Source of the DNA: Polytrichum commune
Taxonomy: Eukaryota; Streptophyta; Polytrichopsida; Polytrichales; Polytrichaceae
Reading direction: 5' to 3'
NCBI GenBank assembly: GCA_950295325.1
Contig: OX485804.1
Span: 12,586,001-12,650,000 of the forward strand
Length of the DNA: 64,000 bases
In this document: positions 1 to 12,270 of the stretch, one piece after another
Numbering within the stretch: the stretch's first letter is position 1
Layout of the letters: every line of letters starts with the position of its first letter
Notes under the pieces: model-generated
The model's database searches: none
Told to the model about the DNA's origin: nothing
What the model saw: only the letters and a program-made list of their open reading frames with translations
Program-made: the position numbers and the translations under genes

Positions 1-224
1 CCTTGACATTAAGATTTAGGAGAATATGAACTTGTAAGCCTAGGGCACCTATCCCTTGGGGAAACCCGAGAGCTTATACAAATAACATTCTTCCAATCTA
101 AGTACCAATACTAACATGCATATGACCATTTTCAAAAGTTTGAAATTAAGAACAATCTAATTTTGGTAAGAAAAATGTTCATGTAACTAGTTAGCAGCGG
201 GTTACAACGACTAAGGCGGAGAGT

Positions 225-487
225 TTAAGGTGACCTCCAAATTCTTACACCCATTAAAACAATCCGTCCGGCACCTTCTCCAATCTCACAAAATTTTCCA
301 AATCTAAGGTTTCCAATGCATGCAAATTGCCAGAACTCCACGGCTAGTTCTACCAAATTCTCACAACCTTTCAACCAAAGCTTCTTCAAAGTTGCCAACT
401 TGGTGAATGAGTCCGGCACCTTCTCCAATCTCACACAATTCCCCAAATCTAAGGTTTCCAATGCATGCAAATTGCCAAACTCCACGG
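225..487 (-). pseudogene. 3' remnant of the LRR coding region, beyond the LTR insertion
   Basis: Read on the minus strand, the bases directly left of the insertion continue the same LRR unit as the kinase-NBS-LRR gene (GNLHALETLDLGNC, then a PDSFTKLATLKK segment). Joining position 487 to 2021 restores the repeat unit without loss, so this is the original downstream part of that gene. It is damaged: an extra base near 330 (TTCTGG where other units have TTTGG) shifts the frame, and the unit at about 240-300 lacks the segment coding for the LATL part. Positions 1-224 show no LRR similarity and no recognisable gene. Confidence 0.8.
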
Positions 488-2015
488 TGTGAGACCCAAA
501 ACCCCCTCCCTTTGCGTCGTAGTCCAGGTGGAGACTTGTGACTCACATGTTATCACTATTCAACTCAGCCAGTGATTCAACTCATGAGACTCTAGTAATG
601 TGAAGCATAACACACAATTCTTTATTTAAGTAATGTAGGACCAACAGTATTAACAAAATACATTGGATCCCACATTTACTCAATGCAATGACCTCCTAAC
701 ATGTGATGTATATCCCCCACCGTGGATTGCACCACCATCCCCACACTAACTACACCTAGTTAATCTAACCCCTAACCCCAATCTTCCTAATGAACAACCT
801 CCTACGACTAAGTCTTCAACCCCCAGGTGCTAAATCCAATGGTCTTTACACTATACCCACTTAGAAGCCCTCAGTCTCAGTCCTTCTCCACCGAGATCAC
901 GTTGTCCTCCCTCGGGATGAGCCCGTCACTGCCCGTCAAATACCGGCCCAGCCGTAGCGGCCTTGCTGCTTTGTGGCCAACACCCCCTCTCTGGAGCAGC
1001 CAACTGGTACCTCAGTGCGGCATCTTGCTACTCCCTGTCTGCTTTTGGGTAAACCAGGATTGAGCTAGGAATTCCCTTCAACGCTAACTCCTCACTCCCC
1101 GCTCATACTGATCCCTTCGGCACTGGCCCAGAGGAAGGAAGGAAAAAAAAACCACAAACGCCCCACCCAACCGTAACCTGGAAGCGAGTCCAGGACCGCC
1201 GAGGATCCTTCTCAAGAATGCACCCACACGGCATGACAATTCTACCGCGCACTTCTTCACACCAAATTTTTAGCCTGGGCATCGAAGTGTCCCCTCCCCT
1301 ACAGTTACCACCTTTTGCAATGCTCCTCGCAATTCCCAGAGTGCATTGTTCGGCAGCCCCTGCCCTTTCCACCTTCCAGATTCACATTTCTCTCCCGTAG
1401 TTTTTAGAAACATTATTCTTGCCATTTAGTCACCCTTGGTTGTGGGCGCTCCCATTGCCGATTTCTTCCTCGATCAAGTCAGCCGTTCCTGACCGAATCC
1501 CCTTGCAAAATTACTCTGTCTTCCCTCTGCCGGCACACACTCCACTCTCTCTCTATGGGGCAGCCGCTCCTCCCCGTCTCGACCACAGTCACCGCTCCCA
1601 AATTTTGCTAGGGTGGCCAGTGGCCAGCCCCCTAGAATGGACAGCAATGATCCTCAAACCAACTCTCACCTCCGCTCCTAATTTGCAAATTCCAGCCTTG
1701 GTCTAACTAATTCTCAGCTACATAGCTAAACATAAAATCAACCTGACTAACTAACAATTACCCAACCCAACATTATCCTTTTTATATTTTCAATCGACTG
1801 AGGCATTTCCCGTAGTCAAGACTCAATAATTTGAAGAATTGAAACACACATGAGCAAGCACTTGGGCTTGCAATCTTCATCTAAAACTTAATTCAACTCC
1901 AAACTCTGCTTACACTCTGTTTATCTTTTTTGGTTAGCTTGACCCCTTCCCCAAGGTCAAGGCATAAATGAATTTAAAAGTTAACTTCACATGTGAATAC
2001 AACATTGGGCTCACA
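488..2015. mobile_element. Solo-LTR-like insertion (1528 bp) with 5-bp target duplication
   Basis: The insert begins TGTGAG and ends CTCACA, a 6-bp inverted terminus of the TG...CA type usual for long terminal repeats. It is flanked by the direct duplication CACGG at 483-487 and 2016-2020. It lies inside one LRR unit, and removing the insert plus one CACGG restores that unit. No internal coding region and no second LTR copy is present, so a solo LTR left by recombination is the simplest reading; a short non-autonomous (TRIM-like) element is less likely. The interior at 830-1700 is more GC-rich than its surroundings. The superfamily (Copia or Gypsy) cannot be told from one LTR. Confidence 0.8.
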
Positions 2016-2020
2016 CACGG

Positions 2021-5000
2021 GTAGCTCTACCAAATTCTCACAACCTTTCAAGCAAAGCTTCTTCAAAGTTGCCAACTTGGTGAATGAGTCCGGCACCTTC
2101 TCCAATCTCATACAATTCTCCATATCTAAATATTCCAATGCATGCAAATTGCCAAACTCCACGGGTAGCTCTACCAAATTCTTACACCCATTCAAAACCA
2201 ATGTCTCCAAAGTTGTCAACTTGGTGAATGAGTCCGGCACCTTCTCCAATCTCACACAATTCTCCAAATCTAAATATTCCAATGCATGCAAATTGCCAAA
2301 CTCCACAGGTAGCTCTACCAAATTCTCACAACCTTTCAACCATAGCTTCTTTAAAGTTGCCAACTTGGTGAATGAGTCCGGCACCTTCTCCAATCTCACA
2401 CAATTCTCCAAATCTAAGGTCTCCAATGCATGCAAATTGCCAAACTCCACGGGTAGCTCTACCATATTCTTACACCCATTCAAAACCAATGTCTTCAAAG
2501 TTGCTAACTTGATGAATGAGTCCGGCGCCTTCTCCAATCTATCACAATTCTCCAAATCTAAGGTCTCCAATGCATGCAAATTGCCAAACTCCATAGGTAG
2601 CTCTACCAAATTCTTACACCCATTAAAACGCATTGTCTTCAAAGTTGCCAACTTGGTGAATGAGTCCGGCACCTTCTCCAATCTCATACAATTTTCTAAA
2701 TCTAAATATTCCAATGCAGGCAAATTGCCAAACTCCACGGGTAGCTCTACCAAATTCTCACAACCTTCCAAGCAAAGCTTCTTCAAAGTTACCAACTTGG
2801 TCAATGAGTCCGGCACCTTCTCCAATCTCACACAATTCTGCAAATCTAAATATTCCAATGCATGCAAATTGCCAAACTCCACGGGTAGCTCTACCAAATT
2901 CTTACACCCATTAAAACGCATTGTGTTCAAAGTTGCCAACTTGGTGAATGAGTCCGGTACCTTCTCCAATCTCATACAATTCTCCAAATCTAAATATTCC
3001 AATGCATGCAAATTGCCAAACTCCACGGGTAGCTCTACCAAATTCTCACAACCTTTCAACCAAAGCTTCTTTAAAGTTGCCAACTTGGTGAATGAGTCCG
3101 GCACCTTCTCCAATCTCATACAATTCTCCAAATCTAAGGTCTCCAATGCATGCAAATTGCCAAACTCCATAGGTAGCTTTACCAAATTCTTACAACCATT
3201 AAAATGCATTGTGTTCAAAGTTGCCAACTTGGTGAATGAGTCCGGCATCTTCTCCAATCTCACACAATTCTCCAAATCTAAGGTCTCCAATGCATGCAAA
3301 TTGCCAAACTCCATAGGTAGCTCTACCAAATTCTTACACCCATTAAAACGCATTGTCTTCAAAGTTGCCAACTTGGTGAATGAGCCCGGCACCTTCTTCA
3401 ATCTCACACAATTCCCCAAATTTAAATATTCCAATGCATGCAAATTGCCAAACTCCACGGGTAGCTCTACCATATTCTCACAACCTTTCAACCAAAGCTT
3501 CTTCAAAGTTGCCAACTTGGTGAATGAGTCCGGCACCTTCTCCAATCTCATACAATTCTCCAAATTTAAATATTCCAATGCATGCAAATTGCCAAACTCC
3601 ACGGGTAGCTTTACCATATTCTCACAACCTTTCAACCAAAGCTTCTTCAAAGTAGCCAACTTGGTGAATGAGTCCGGCACCTTCTCCAATCTCACACAAT
3701 TCCCCAAATTTAAATATTCCAATGCATGCAAATTGCCAAACTCCACGGGTAGCTCTACCATATTCTCACAACCTTTCAACCAAAGCTTCTTCAAAGTAGC
3801 CAACTTGGTGAATGAGTCCGGCACCTTCTCCAATCTCACACAATTCTGCAAATCTAAATATTCCAATGCATGCAAATTGCCAAACTCCATAGGTAGCTCT
3901 ACCATATTCTCACAACCTTTCAACCAAAGCTTCTTAAAAGTTGCCAACTTGGTGAATGAGTCCGGCACCTTTTCCAATCTCACACAATTCTGCAAATCTA
4001 AATATTCTAATGCATGCAAATTGCTAAACTCCACAGGTAGCTCTACCAAATTCTCACAACCTTTCAACCAAAGCTTCTTCAAAGTTACCAACTTGGTCAA
4101 TGAGTCCGGCACCTTCTCCAATCTCACACAATTCTGCAAATCTAAATATTCCAATGCATGCAAATTGCCAAACTCCACGGGTAGCTCTACCAAATTCTTA
4201 CACCCATTAAAAACCAATGTCTCCAAAGTTGCCAACTTGGTGAATGAGTCTGGCACCTTCTCCAATCCCACACAATTCTCCATATCTAAATATTCCAATG
4301 CATGCAAATTGCCAAATTCCACGGGTAGCTCTACCAAATTCTTACACCCATTAAAACATATTGTCTTCAAAGTTGCCAACTTGGTGAATGAGTCCGGCAC
4401 CTTCTCCAATCTCACACAATTCTCCAAATTTAAATATTCCAATGCATGCAAATTGCCAAACTCCACGGGTAGCTCTACCATATTCTCACAACTTTTCAAC
4501 CAAATCTTCTTTAAAGTTGCCAACTTGGTGAATGAGTCCGGCACCTTCTCCAATCTCATACAATTCTCCAAATCTAAGGTCTCCAATGCATGCAAATTGC
4601 CAAACTCCACGGGTAGCTCTACCATATTCTTACACCCATTAAAAACCAATGTCTTCAAAGTTGCCAACTTGATGAATGAGTCCGGCACCTTCTCCAATCT
4701 TTCACAATTCTCCAAATCTAAGGTCTCCAATGCATGCAAATTGCCAAACTCCATAGGTAGCTCTACCAAATTCTTACACCCATTAAAACGTATTGTCTTC
4801 AAAGTTGCCAACTTGGTGAATGAGTCCGGCACCTTCTCCAATCTCACACAATTCTCCAAATCTAAATATTCCAATGCATGCAAATTGCCAAACTCCACGG
4901 GTAGCTCTACCATATTCTCACAACCTTTCAACCAAAGCTTCTTCAAAGTTGCCAACTTGGTGAATGAGTCGGGCATCTTCTCCAATCTTAGACAATTCTC

Positions 5001-5066
5001 CAAATCTAAATATTCCAATGCATGCAAATTGCCAAACTCCACGGGTAGCTCTATCAAATTCTCACA
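2021..5066 (-). repeat. Tandem LRR-coding array, 144-bp unit, about 21 copies
   Basis: The landmark GGTAGCTCTACC on the plus strand recurs at 2020, 2164, 2308, 2452, 2596 and on at exactly 144-bp steps. Each unit encodes two 24-residue LRRs of the plant type, an LPVEFGNLHALEYLDL half and a VPDSFTKLATLKKL half. The units differ by only a few bases, and variants are shared in a patchwork among non-adjacent units, which suggests recent unequal crossing-over or gene conversion. The plus strand of the same array is also free of stop codons for about 3 kb (1993-5079); this follows from the codon make-up of the repeat and is not a second gene. Confidence 0.9.
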
Positions 5067-8000
5067 TCCACCCAAATGAAGTGTCTTCAAGTTTTTCAGG
5101 TTGGTGAATGAGTTTGGGAGCTCCTTCAAGCACTTACAATTCTTGAATCCTATAAATTCAAGATTGGGCAAATTGCCAAAGTCTTGTGGTAAGTTTTGCA
5201 AATTTTTACAATCTGCAAATTGAACTTTTTGGAGGTTTTGCATGTCATTAAAATGATTGGGTAATGAACACAAATATGGATGATTCTTGATTTCAAGCAC
5301 GCGTATATCTTGGAGATTTCTATTGTTTATGATACACCATAGGTCATTTACATGACAATTGTTGTGATTGATGTGTTGTGCATATTGTGTAAAATCCATT
5401 AGCAACCACTTCAAACTTTTGGAGAGTTTGAGAATCACTAGGATGGTGTGCAAATCTGTAAAATCATAAAAGTGCAAATAACAAATATTCGGTAGCTCAA
5501 TCAAGGGGATGTCAATAATTTTCCTCAAAATATCGTCCGTTTGAAAGCCATTGAAAAAAATGCCCCTCATGTTTTTCAAATCTTTTGTCTACATGCATTG
5601 ACAACAAGAAATGTTTTTAGTCTTAATCAATGAATCTAGCCTTGCATTACATAGAGTCATACAAAGTATTATCACTAACAATACGATGGGATGATGTTCT
5701 AATACCTTTTGCATATAAACATTTATGGCGTTGGAGTTCAAAAATCGAGTTCCACAAAATTCGTCGTCCTTCTCAACAATCATACGCCCCATGTCGCGCA
5801 ATTGGTCATGGATTTGGACCACATCATCAAGGTAATTGGTTTGTAGCAATGACTTTGCTTTCAAAGCTTCAAAGACTTCCTTAGTGAACTGGGAAACATG
5901 AATAACTTCTTGCATTGACATGCCTTTAGGAAAGAAAATGGACTCGCAGAAAAAAAAACATATATCCAAAAACAAGTTTTTCTCGGCAGGGGACTGCAAT
6001 CCATCAAAGCTGATTTTTAACCGGTTCCACAAGTCCTCATTCTTACCATCACCATCCAAAGGTCTTGCCTTTTGTAATCGTTGCAAGGTTTGTTCCCATA
6101 CTCGTAATCTGTCTTGCTCATACAAATATGAACCTGTGACCTTTAAGCTCAAAGGAAATCCTTTACAATAGTCAATAATCTTTTCAGCCACTTGATGCAA
6201 GTGAGGGGAACAAGGATTTTGATTCCTAAAGGCGTGTCTATAGAAAAGCTTTTTTGCATCAACTTTATGTAGACAATCAATGCTATAAATGTCCATTTCG
6301 TTTGTGCAATCTTTCAAGACTGTCCGATCTCGAGTTGTCACAATTATCTTGTTGGTAGTTGTGTTATTCATTGTTGTCAATTTCATCAATGATGAGATTT
6401 GGGATTTATTTTGAACATCGTCCATAATAAAAAGAATTTTCTTCAATTTCAAAGTTTCCTTCACTTTCGCTTGGCCATCTCCTAAATCCATGAAATCATA
6501 TGATTCTTTACATTGTTGAAGCAATTCATTGATGATTCCTTTCATCACCTCATCATCTCTTCCATTTTGCAAGTTACTAATAAAATAAGTTGCGTCAAAC
6601 TTGCAACTCAAATGGTCACGCACAACATATGCCAAAGTAGTCTTGCCTATTCCACCCATTCCAACAATTCCCACAATATTTACTTTCTCAAGTAAATTTG
6701 CTATATCATGTGCTTTATCTTCAATGCCAACCATGTCCAAATTTGAAATACTCTTGGAGTCATAAACCTATATCAAAAAACACTTTTGATAAGTTTATGA
6801 AATATTCAATTTTTAACATATTTTCAAGATAGCACTTGTAGTATAAAGGTTTATTGGAAAAATCTAAGTTATATATCATATACGAAAAAGCATATTACAT
6901 ATTCAAAATGCATATGAATTTTGATTTATTTGCAGGACAATCTTTAAAAAGACTTCAACTATCAAGTTCTATTTTGAACTATACCAACCAAATTGACCTT
7001 TTGTGGATACTTTTAAAACCTAAATAGTCTAGGCATTCAATAATTTCCTACCGTGGATCATTAAAAAAGATAGAATTTTCCATGTAGTTGAATTAATTGC
7101 TAATTGAATGAAAATAATTACCTAAATCATAAACCAAATCATATTGCAAAATACTAACACATCTACAACATAGGCCATGTAACCACCTATATCGCATCAT
7201 AGACTTAGAGAAATAATATGTATTTTAGAGTTAAAATTTGAGAAAATCGCCAATCAATCACCTCTTTGCAAGTCTCTCTTAAGGAGTCATCATCCTGAAC
7301 ACCAATCAAGCTTGGATGGTTCATGGATTCCAATGTGAGAACCTACATCAATATGCAATGGATTAGTTTATAGCGGAGATCTTCAATTTAACAAATTAGA
7401 AATTATTCAAAACTTCAAAGTTCACTTGAAGATTTCATTTGAATTCTATTATATGATTTACAAAAAAAAATATGTCCTTGTATATCTACAACATACGTTA
7501 CATATTTTGATACAAAAATTTACCTATGATATATCATAAATAGGACAATTGCAACGTGTACAAAATCAATAGGTAACAATCACCTCCGTGCCCGTTCTCC
7601 TTGATGATTCTTCATGAGTTTCTTTTGTAATTGGTGGGCAACTCATGAATAAACGAAACCAATTTCCTATTGCCACCATGAGACTCCAAAAGAGAATAAA
7701 AATACTTGATATAAAGTTTGAATTAACATGCAAATGGGATGAAATTTTCATCGGGGCGGCATCAATCATGAAAGACTGTATTAACAACTCCCTTTTCAAA
7801 TGTTGTAGCCTTTTGCATATGGTTGGGAACGTTGGTCTCTTGGAAGCATCAAACAAACAACAATGTTTGATCAAAGATTTTAACTCCTCTGAAGTACCAA
7901 TAGGTAAAATTGGTCTTTCACCTTTCTTGTTTGCTTCATACATCCCACTGTGCCTTCTATAAGGTTCATCAATTGATTTTCCCATTGAAAGAATATCAGA

Positions 8001-9212
8001 GCATAATATACCAAAGCTAAACACATCCGCTTTGAAGGCATACATCGGCATCAAAGGTTCACATTTTCCTTTGAATTGAAACATCTCTGGTGCCATGTAC
8101 TCCTTTGTGCCAATGTTGCCCCCCGTGGGCATCAATGGTTTATCATGTGTTAATTCTGTCTTTGAAATGCCAAAATCAACAAGTTTCACTTTTGCATATC
8201 CTTCACCAATCCAATTTGGAATTACCAAGGGTGTTAATAAGATGTTATTTGGCTTCAAATCACGATGCGCAACCTTCATGTCATGAAGGTAAGACATTCC
8301 CTCCGCAATTTGTAACATCAAGTCAATGGCAACAAGAGGTGTGATCTTTTTGGAATGCTTATCTTTTAAGTACTTGGAAAGGTCCATCTCCATTTTTTCC
8401 ATTCCAAGAAAGCGTTGTTTCGTTCCATCGTTCTCCCATATCCCACAACACATCAACTTCACCACATTGGGATGACTCAATCCTCCCAAGATGCATGCTT
8501 CCTTATCAAAGTTTTTCCTCACTTGTTTATTGGTGATACAATCATCATTTTTTAGAACTTTTATTGCACAATCAACGAACCCGAACCAATTTGCATGGTA
8601 AACAGATCCAAAGCCACCTGATCCTAACAAGTTTGAATGGTCTTTGACTGTAATATCGGAAGTCTCGGGGAAAACAATGGCTTCCAATTCACGTCCTTCT
8701 GCTTCTTGTAAGAATTTCATCTTCTCCAAAAGATATTTTGCAAGTTCACGTATCTCTCTTCTTAGTGTCGAGTTCGATGATATTACCAACAACTTGCCTT
8801 CATTTGATTTTGTATCTTCTAGAACGGTTTCCATGGTAGCTGGATAAAATGTTAGGTTTGTTTTCTTATTCTTAGGCTCATGTATCATATCCCACATTGT
8901 ATGGAAACAACATTCCAACTCGAAGAGTATATCTCTAAAGGCCTCCTTCATGTCCAATTGCATTATTGCACCATGCCACCAATCATCCCTAGAACAATTC
9001 TCCACCAAAGCCTTGGCCTTGATCATGATACGATATAAATCTTGAAGGATGAGATTCCATCTCAGATCGACAAGCTTCTCAAATGCAATGATTGTCGCAT
9101 CACATATTGTGATTAAATGACAACATTGTTTGGTATTAAACACCTCCTTACTCAATATCATTGACTTCATATCTTGTATAGTATCCTTGGACCATTTCAA
9201 AAGGTCCGCCAT
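2021..9212 (-). CDS. Kinase-NBS-LRR (PNL-type) disease resistance-like protein, 3' end disrupted
   Basis: Four exons can be placed, all in compatible phase: 9212-7584, 7342-7262, 6767-5706 and 5588 leftwards. Exon 1 starts at MADLLKW. About 190 helical residues come first, then a protein kinase with Gly-loop GSGGFGSVY (about 197-205), Lys218 in CAIKVL, HRDLKPNN (about 316), DFG (about 346) and YMAPE (about 372). A hydrophobic stretch at about 501-523 may be a membrane segment. The 81-bp exon 2 links to an NB-ARC domain: P-loop GMGGIGKTTLA, kinase-2 LFIMDDV, RNBS-B IIVTTRD, GLPL-like CKGFPLSLKV, RNBS-D FLDICFFF and the MHD-like VQIHDQLRDMG. The last exon holds roughly 45 LRRs. Kinase-NBS-LRR proteins are known from mosses as presumed intracellular immune receptors. 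Without splicing, the LRR frame runs on into the LTR and stops at 1974, so the native C-terminus is lost. Confidence 0.85.
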
Positions 9213-9337
9213 CTTGATAGTTGATAAAAAATAAAAAAATAAAACTATATAGTGATCAATTTCATTTCATGTCACCTTGGTATGCAATTTGCTGCACATA
9301 CAAAAAATAAAAAAAATAAGTTTACATGTCTCTAAAT

Positions 9338-9493
9338 TGGGTAATGTTATGGATAAATAATATCTCAACACTTGAAATCCTCTATATTGGATGAGTATTT
9401 TGAAAGGTTTATAAATTTCATATATATATATATAGGGTATTAATATGGATAAGTAATATCTCCACATTCAAAATCCTCTATATTGGATGTATT
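9338..9493. repeat. Short direct repeat upstream of the kinase-NBS-LRR gene
   Basis: Two copies of about 60 bp, at 9338-9398 and 9434-9493, share a core reading ATCCTCTATATTGGATG and a preceding TATGGATAA-TAATATCTC stretch. A short AT dinucleotide run lies between them at about 9421-9433. They fall in the presumed upstream region of the gene, but no TATA box or start site could be fixed. Confidence 0.55.
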
Positions 9494-11099
9494 TGGAAAA
9501 GAATACAATAATGACAATCCTCAAAAATTTCAAATGATACCAAATAAGAACATGACAATGGATCCAAAACCATTGTTCAATGTTTCACCTCATGTTTTGA
9601 ACCCCCAAACGCTTGGGGAGTTCACTCAAAGAATGTATCATGAACTATAATTTGAACACTTGATTTAAATCTCTTATGAAGTAGAGTTATGGAAAATAAA
9701 AGTTTTAAACTATTACCGTGTGACAAGAATAAACAAATCATTGTTGTTGATTGTCGCCAAATTGTCTTACTAGGATTTCTCTCATTAATTAACCACAATT
9801 ATAATTGGAAGTTGATTTGGTTGGCTACAGAAATATAAGTTGTAGAGCATGGTTAAAGTTGGGAAATATCATCTAGAACCTTAACCATCCTCCATGTATT
9901 GAATCTTATAAAAACAAACATTTATGGGTCATCAAGGGGAATTAACTTAATAAAAATGTAACTTGTAGTCAAACACGTAGTGATATCACAACTCTTCTAG
10001 ACATATCATTTATATATGGAAAAAACATTTAGTAAAATAAAGTCAAAATTTCTTTTAATTCCATTCTTGTATATAGATCCTCATGCCCTTCTCTTTTTAT
10101 CCTAGTATTAAGAGTAACCCATGTTATCTAGACACTCTCTTTATGTATTCAATGATACATAATTATTGAAATGAATTAACCACAAACCTATAAAGGGCAT
10201 TGTTTTTAACATGGATAGATGAAAGGTATGCTCATAATCACCGATCCCTTTTGCCCACTCCGGGTACTACAAAGCTAAAGAATAACTAAACATTGAAATC
10301 AAGGATGAATTTGAGCTTTATGTACAATCAAGTAGGGTACCAGATTGGATGAAATGCATGAGTTTTTTGAGCCTCTTTAACCCCCTCATTGGAACATCTT
10401 GTAAGTTGTAGTAGACCCCATTCCAAAGTAAGGTAAGCAATCTCCTCCTCCACGAATCATGTTGGGGTTATTGTACCATCTTGATAGATTCCATGTCAAG
10501 AACAAATTCAGGGTCTACAATATATGTACATAAATTCCCCAATCTGCACAAAAATCGACATGTAGATGAGACTCAATAAGTTAGACTAGCCATCCCATAC
10601 CACAACGATAGACCCTAAAATCATGTCAAACCATATAACATTCTCATGCTAAGATAGCATATTAAAACAATTTTGAACATTTTATTGGCAACAATGAATT
10701 TGATAAAATGTTGGTAGAAGAACACCAAAAAGATTAGCTTCCATCAGCATTCCTTTGAATAAATCAAACATGTAGATGGTTAGACTTCCAATGATTGTGC
10801 TGATAAATTCTTGAAGACATTGACATCTCAATTATCGTTTATTATCCGCTCCTCTAAAAACTAACACATATCATCTGCCCTTGGGCAACTTTGATGGAAA
10901 TTGTGAAGTACCAAAATTTACAAAGGATGTTTTCTTAGGAAACAATGTTTCTCGTACTCCACTTATATCATGAAGTATTCTTGCCAAATTAACTATAGGT
11001 ACCCAATATTTTAGTGATCCCTTTCTTGAACCCATACATGTTTCTACAAGTTTTTTACTCTTGGTATTGTACTTTTCCTCCCAGTTAAGAGACCTACAT
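9494..11099. other. Gene-free AT-rich stretch
   Basis: Stop codons are frequent in all six frames. I saw no conserved protein segment, structural RNA or clear repeat here. Confidence 0.6.
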
Positions 11100-11303
11100 G
11101 ATGGGCTATTAGCTCAGTGCTAGAGTGTGCCCTTAAACGTCATGTAGGTTTTGAACCTTTGACATTATATAAACCGGAGGAAGGTGAGGACAATGTCAAA
11201 TCTACATGCCCCTTACACTCTAGGCAACGCACGTACTACAGTGGCTTGAACAAAGAATCATGACCTGTGAGGGCAAGCCAACCTCAAAAAAAAGAAAAAA
11301 AGA
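11100..11303 (+). mobile_element. tRNA-derived SINE-like element
   Basis: The start of the element has a good internal RNA polymerase III box A (TAGCTCAGTGCTAGAG, about 11110) and a degenerate box B (GGTTTTGAACC, about 11146), spaced as in a tRNA gene. The head resembles the tRNA-like head of plant Au-type SINEs. A tRNA-unrelated body follows and ends in an A-rich tail at 11284-11303. It is not a working tRNA, because the arms do not fold fully. A (GTAT)n microsatellite at about 11306-11331 lies directly after the tail. I could not identify a target duplication with certainty. Confidence 0.6.
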
Positions 11304-11331
11304 AGTAAGTGTATGTATGTATGTATGTATA

Positions 11332-12270
11332 ACCTAATGAAATATGAGCTAACCCAAGTAGTCTTGCTTGAACATCACAAAAAGCCACTAGTTCAAAATC
11401 ACAATCCATCCCTTTTTCAAATCCAGCTGCAAATGCACATGCTCTTCCAACATGCCATTGTCTATTAATTCATGACGCAATTTAAAAGCCATATTTTGCC
11501 CTCGAACCCCTAAATGCCTAAGAAGCCGAAAGGTGTTTGCGAGCATCTGTCGAATATTAAATCTTCCTCAAGGCAAACTTACTTATTTTTAGTTTTGTTT
11601 CTTTCACTTTGACCTTCAATACAGTGCAACACCATCTAGACCAACATGATCAAAATTATCTATTAACAACATCAAGCTATGTACTTTAAAGTGATTGGAA
11701 CCCTTAACTTGTTCTATGTTACAAAGGTTTCGATTTGAAGAAAGTAACAAGATCAACGATATTCTTCTTCTTTTTTAAATTCCCCCACCAAGTTATGTAA
11801 CTCACACTTCCAATCAAGATTGATTGATTCTGATACTTCTTGAAATTTTAACTATTTTTTGAATGATTATGCTTCTAATATTCTTTGGTGGAGATCAAGG
11901 ATAGTGATTCTTATTGCAACCTTACGGATGTCGTCTAAAAATTGCTCTCTACAACTTTCTTTTGTAAGCCAACTCCAAATAAGGTTGTTATTTCATATTT
12001 TAAAATACATCTTTGATTCAAGCTGAGAAGCTTTTACTAGGGGTTAAAGTGCATCTATCTGCGACAACAAATACTCCAAACAACTGGACTTTGCAGATGC
12101 AAGATAACAGAGTCTTTGGTCTTTCCCAAGGCCACATTATCTAGGACTGATGTAGATGGTATATCTGGTGATCTGGTACATATCTACCATCATTTTAGAT
12201 AATGTAACGGAGGTGATGATTTTGAGACTCCTGTGAAATCTGCTAAACATCCTGACAATTTCTAAAGTGT
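11332..12270. other. Gene-free stretch
   Basis: No open frame with recognisable content and no clear repeat was seen between the SINE-like element and the tandem array. Confidence 0.5.

Noticed and set aside
1993-5079. A 1028-codon open frame on the plus strand, antisense to the LRR exon
   Set aside because: It is a by-product of the 144-bp repeat, whose plus-strand reading happens to lack stops in one frame. The translated repeat has no known domain, while the minus strand gives perfect LRRs.
11100-11175. Functional tRNA gene
   Set aside because: Box A fits, but box B is degenerate and the anticodon and acceptor stems do not pair well. The A-rich tail indicates a SINE.
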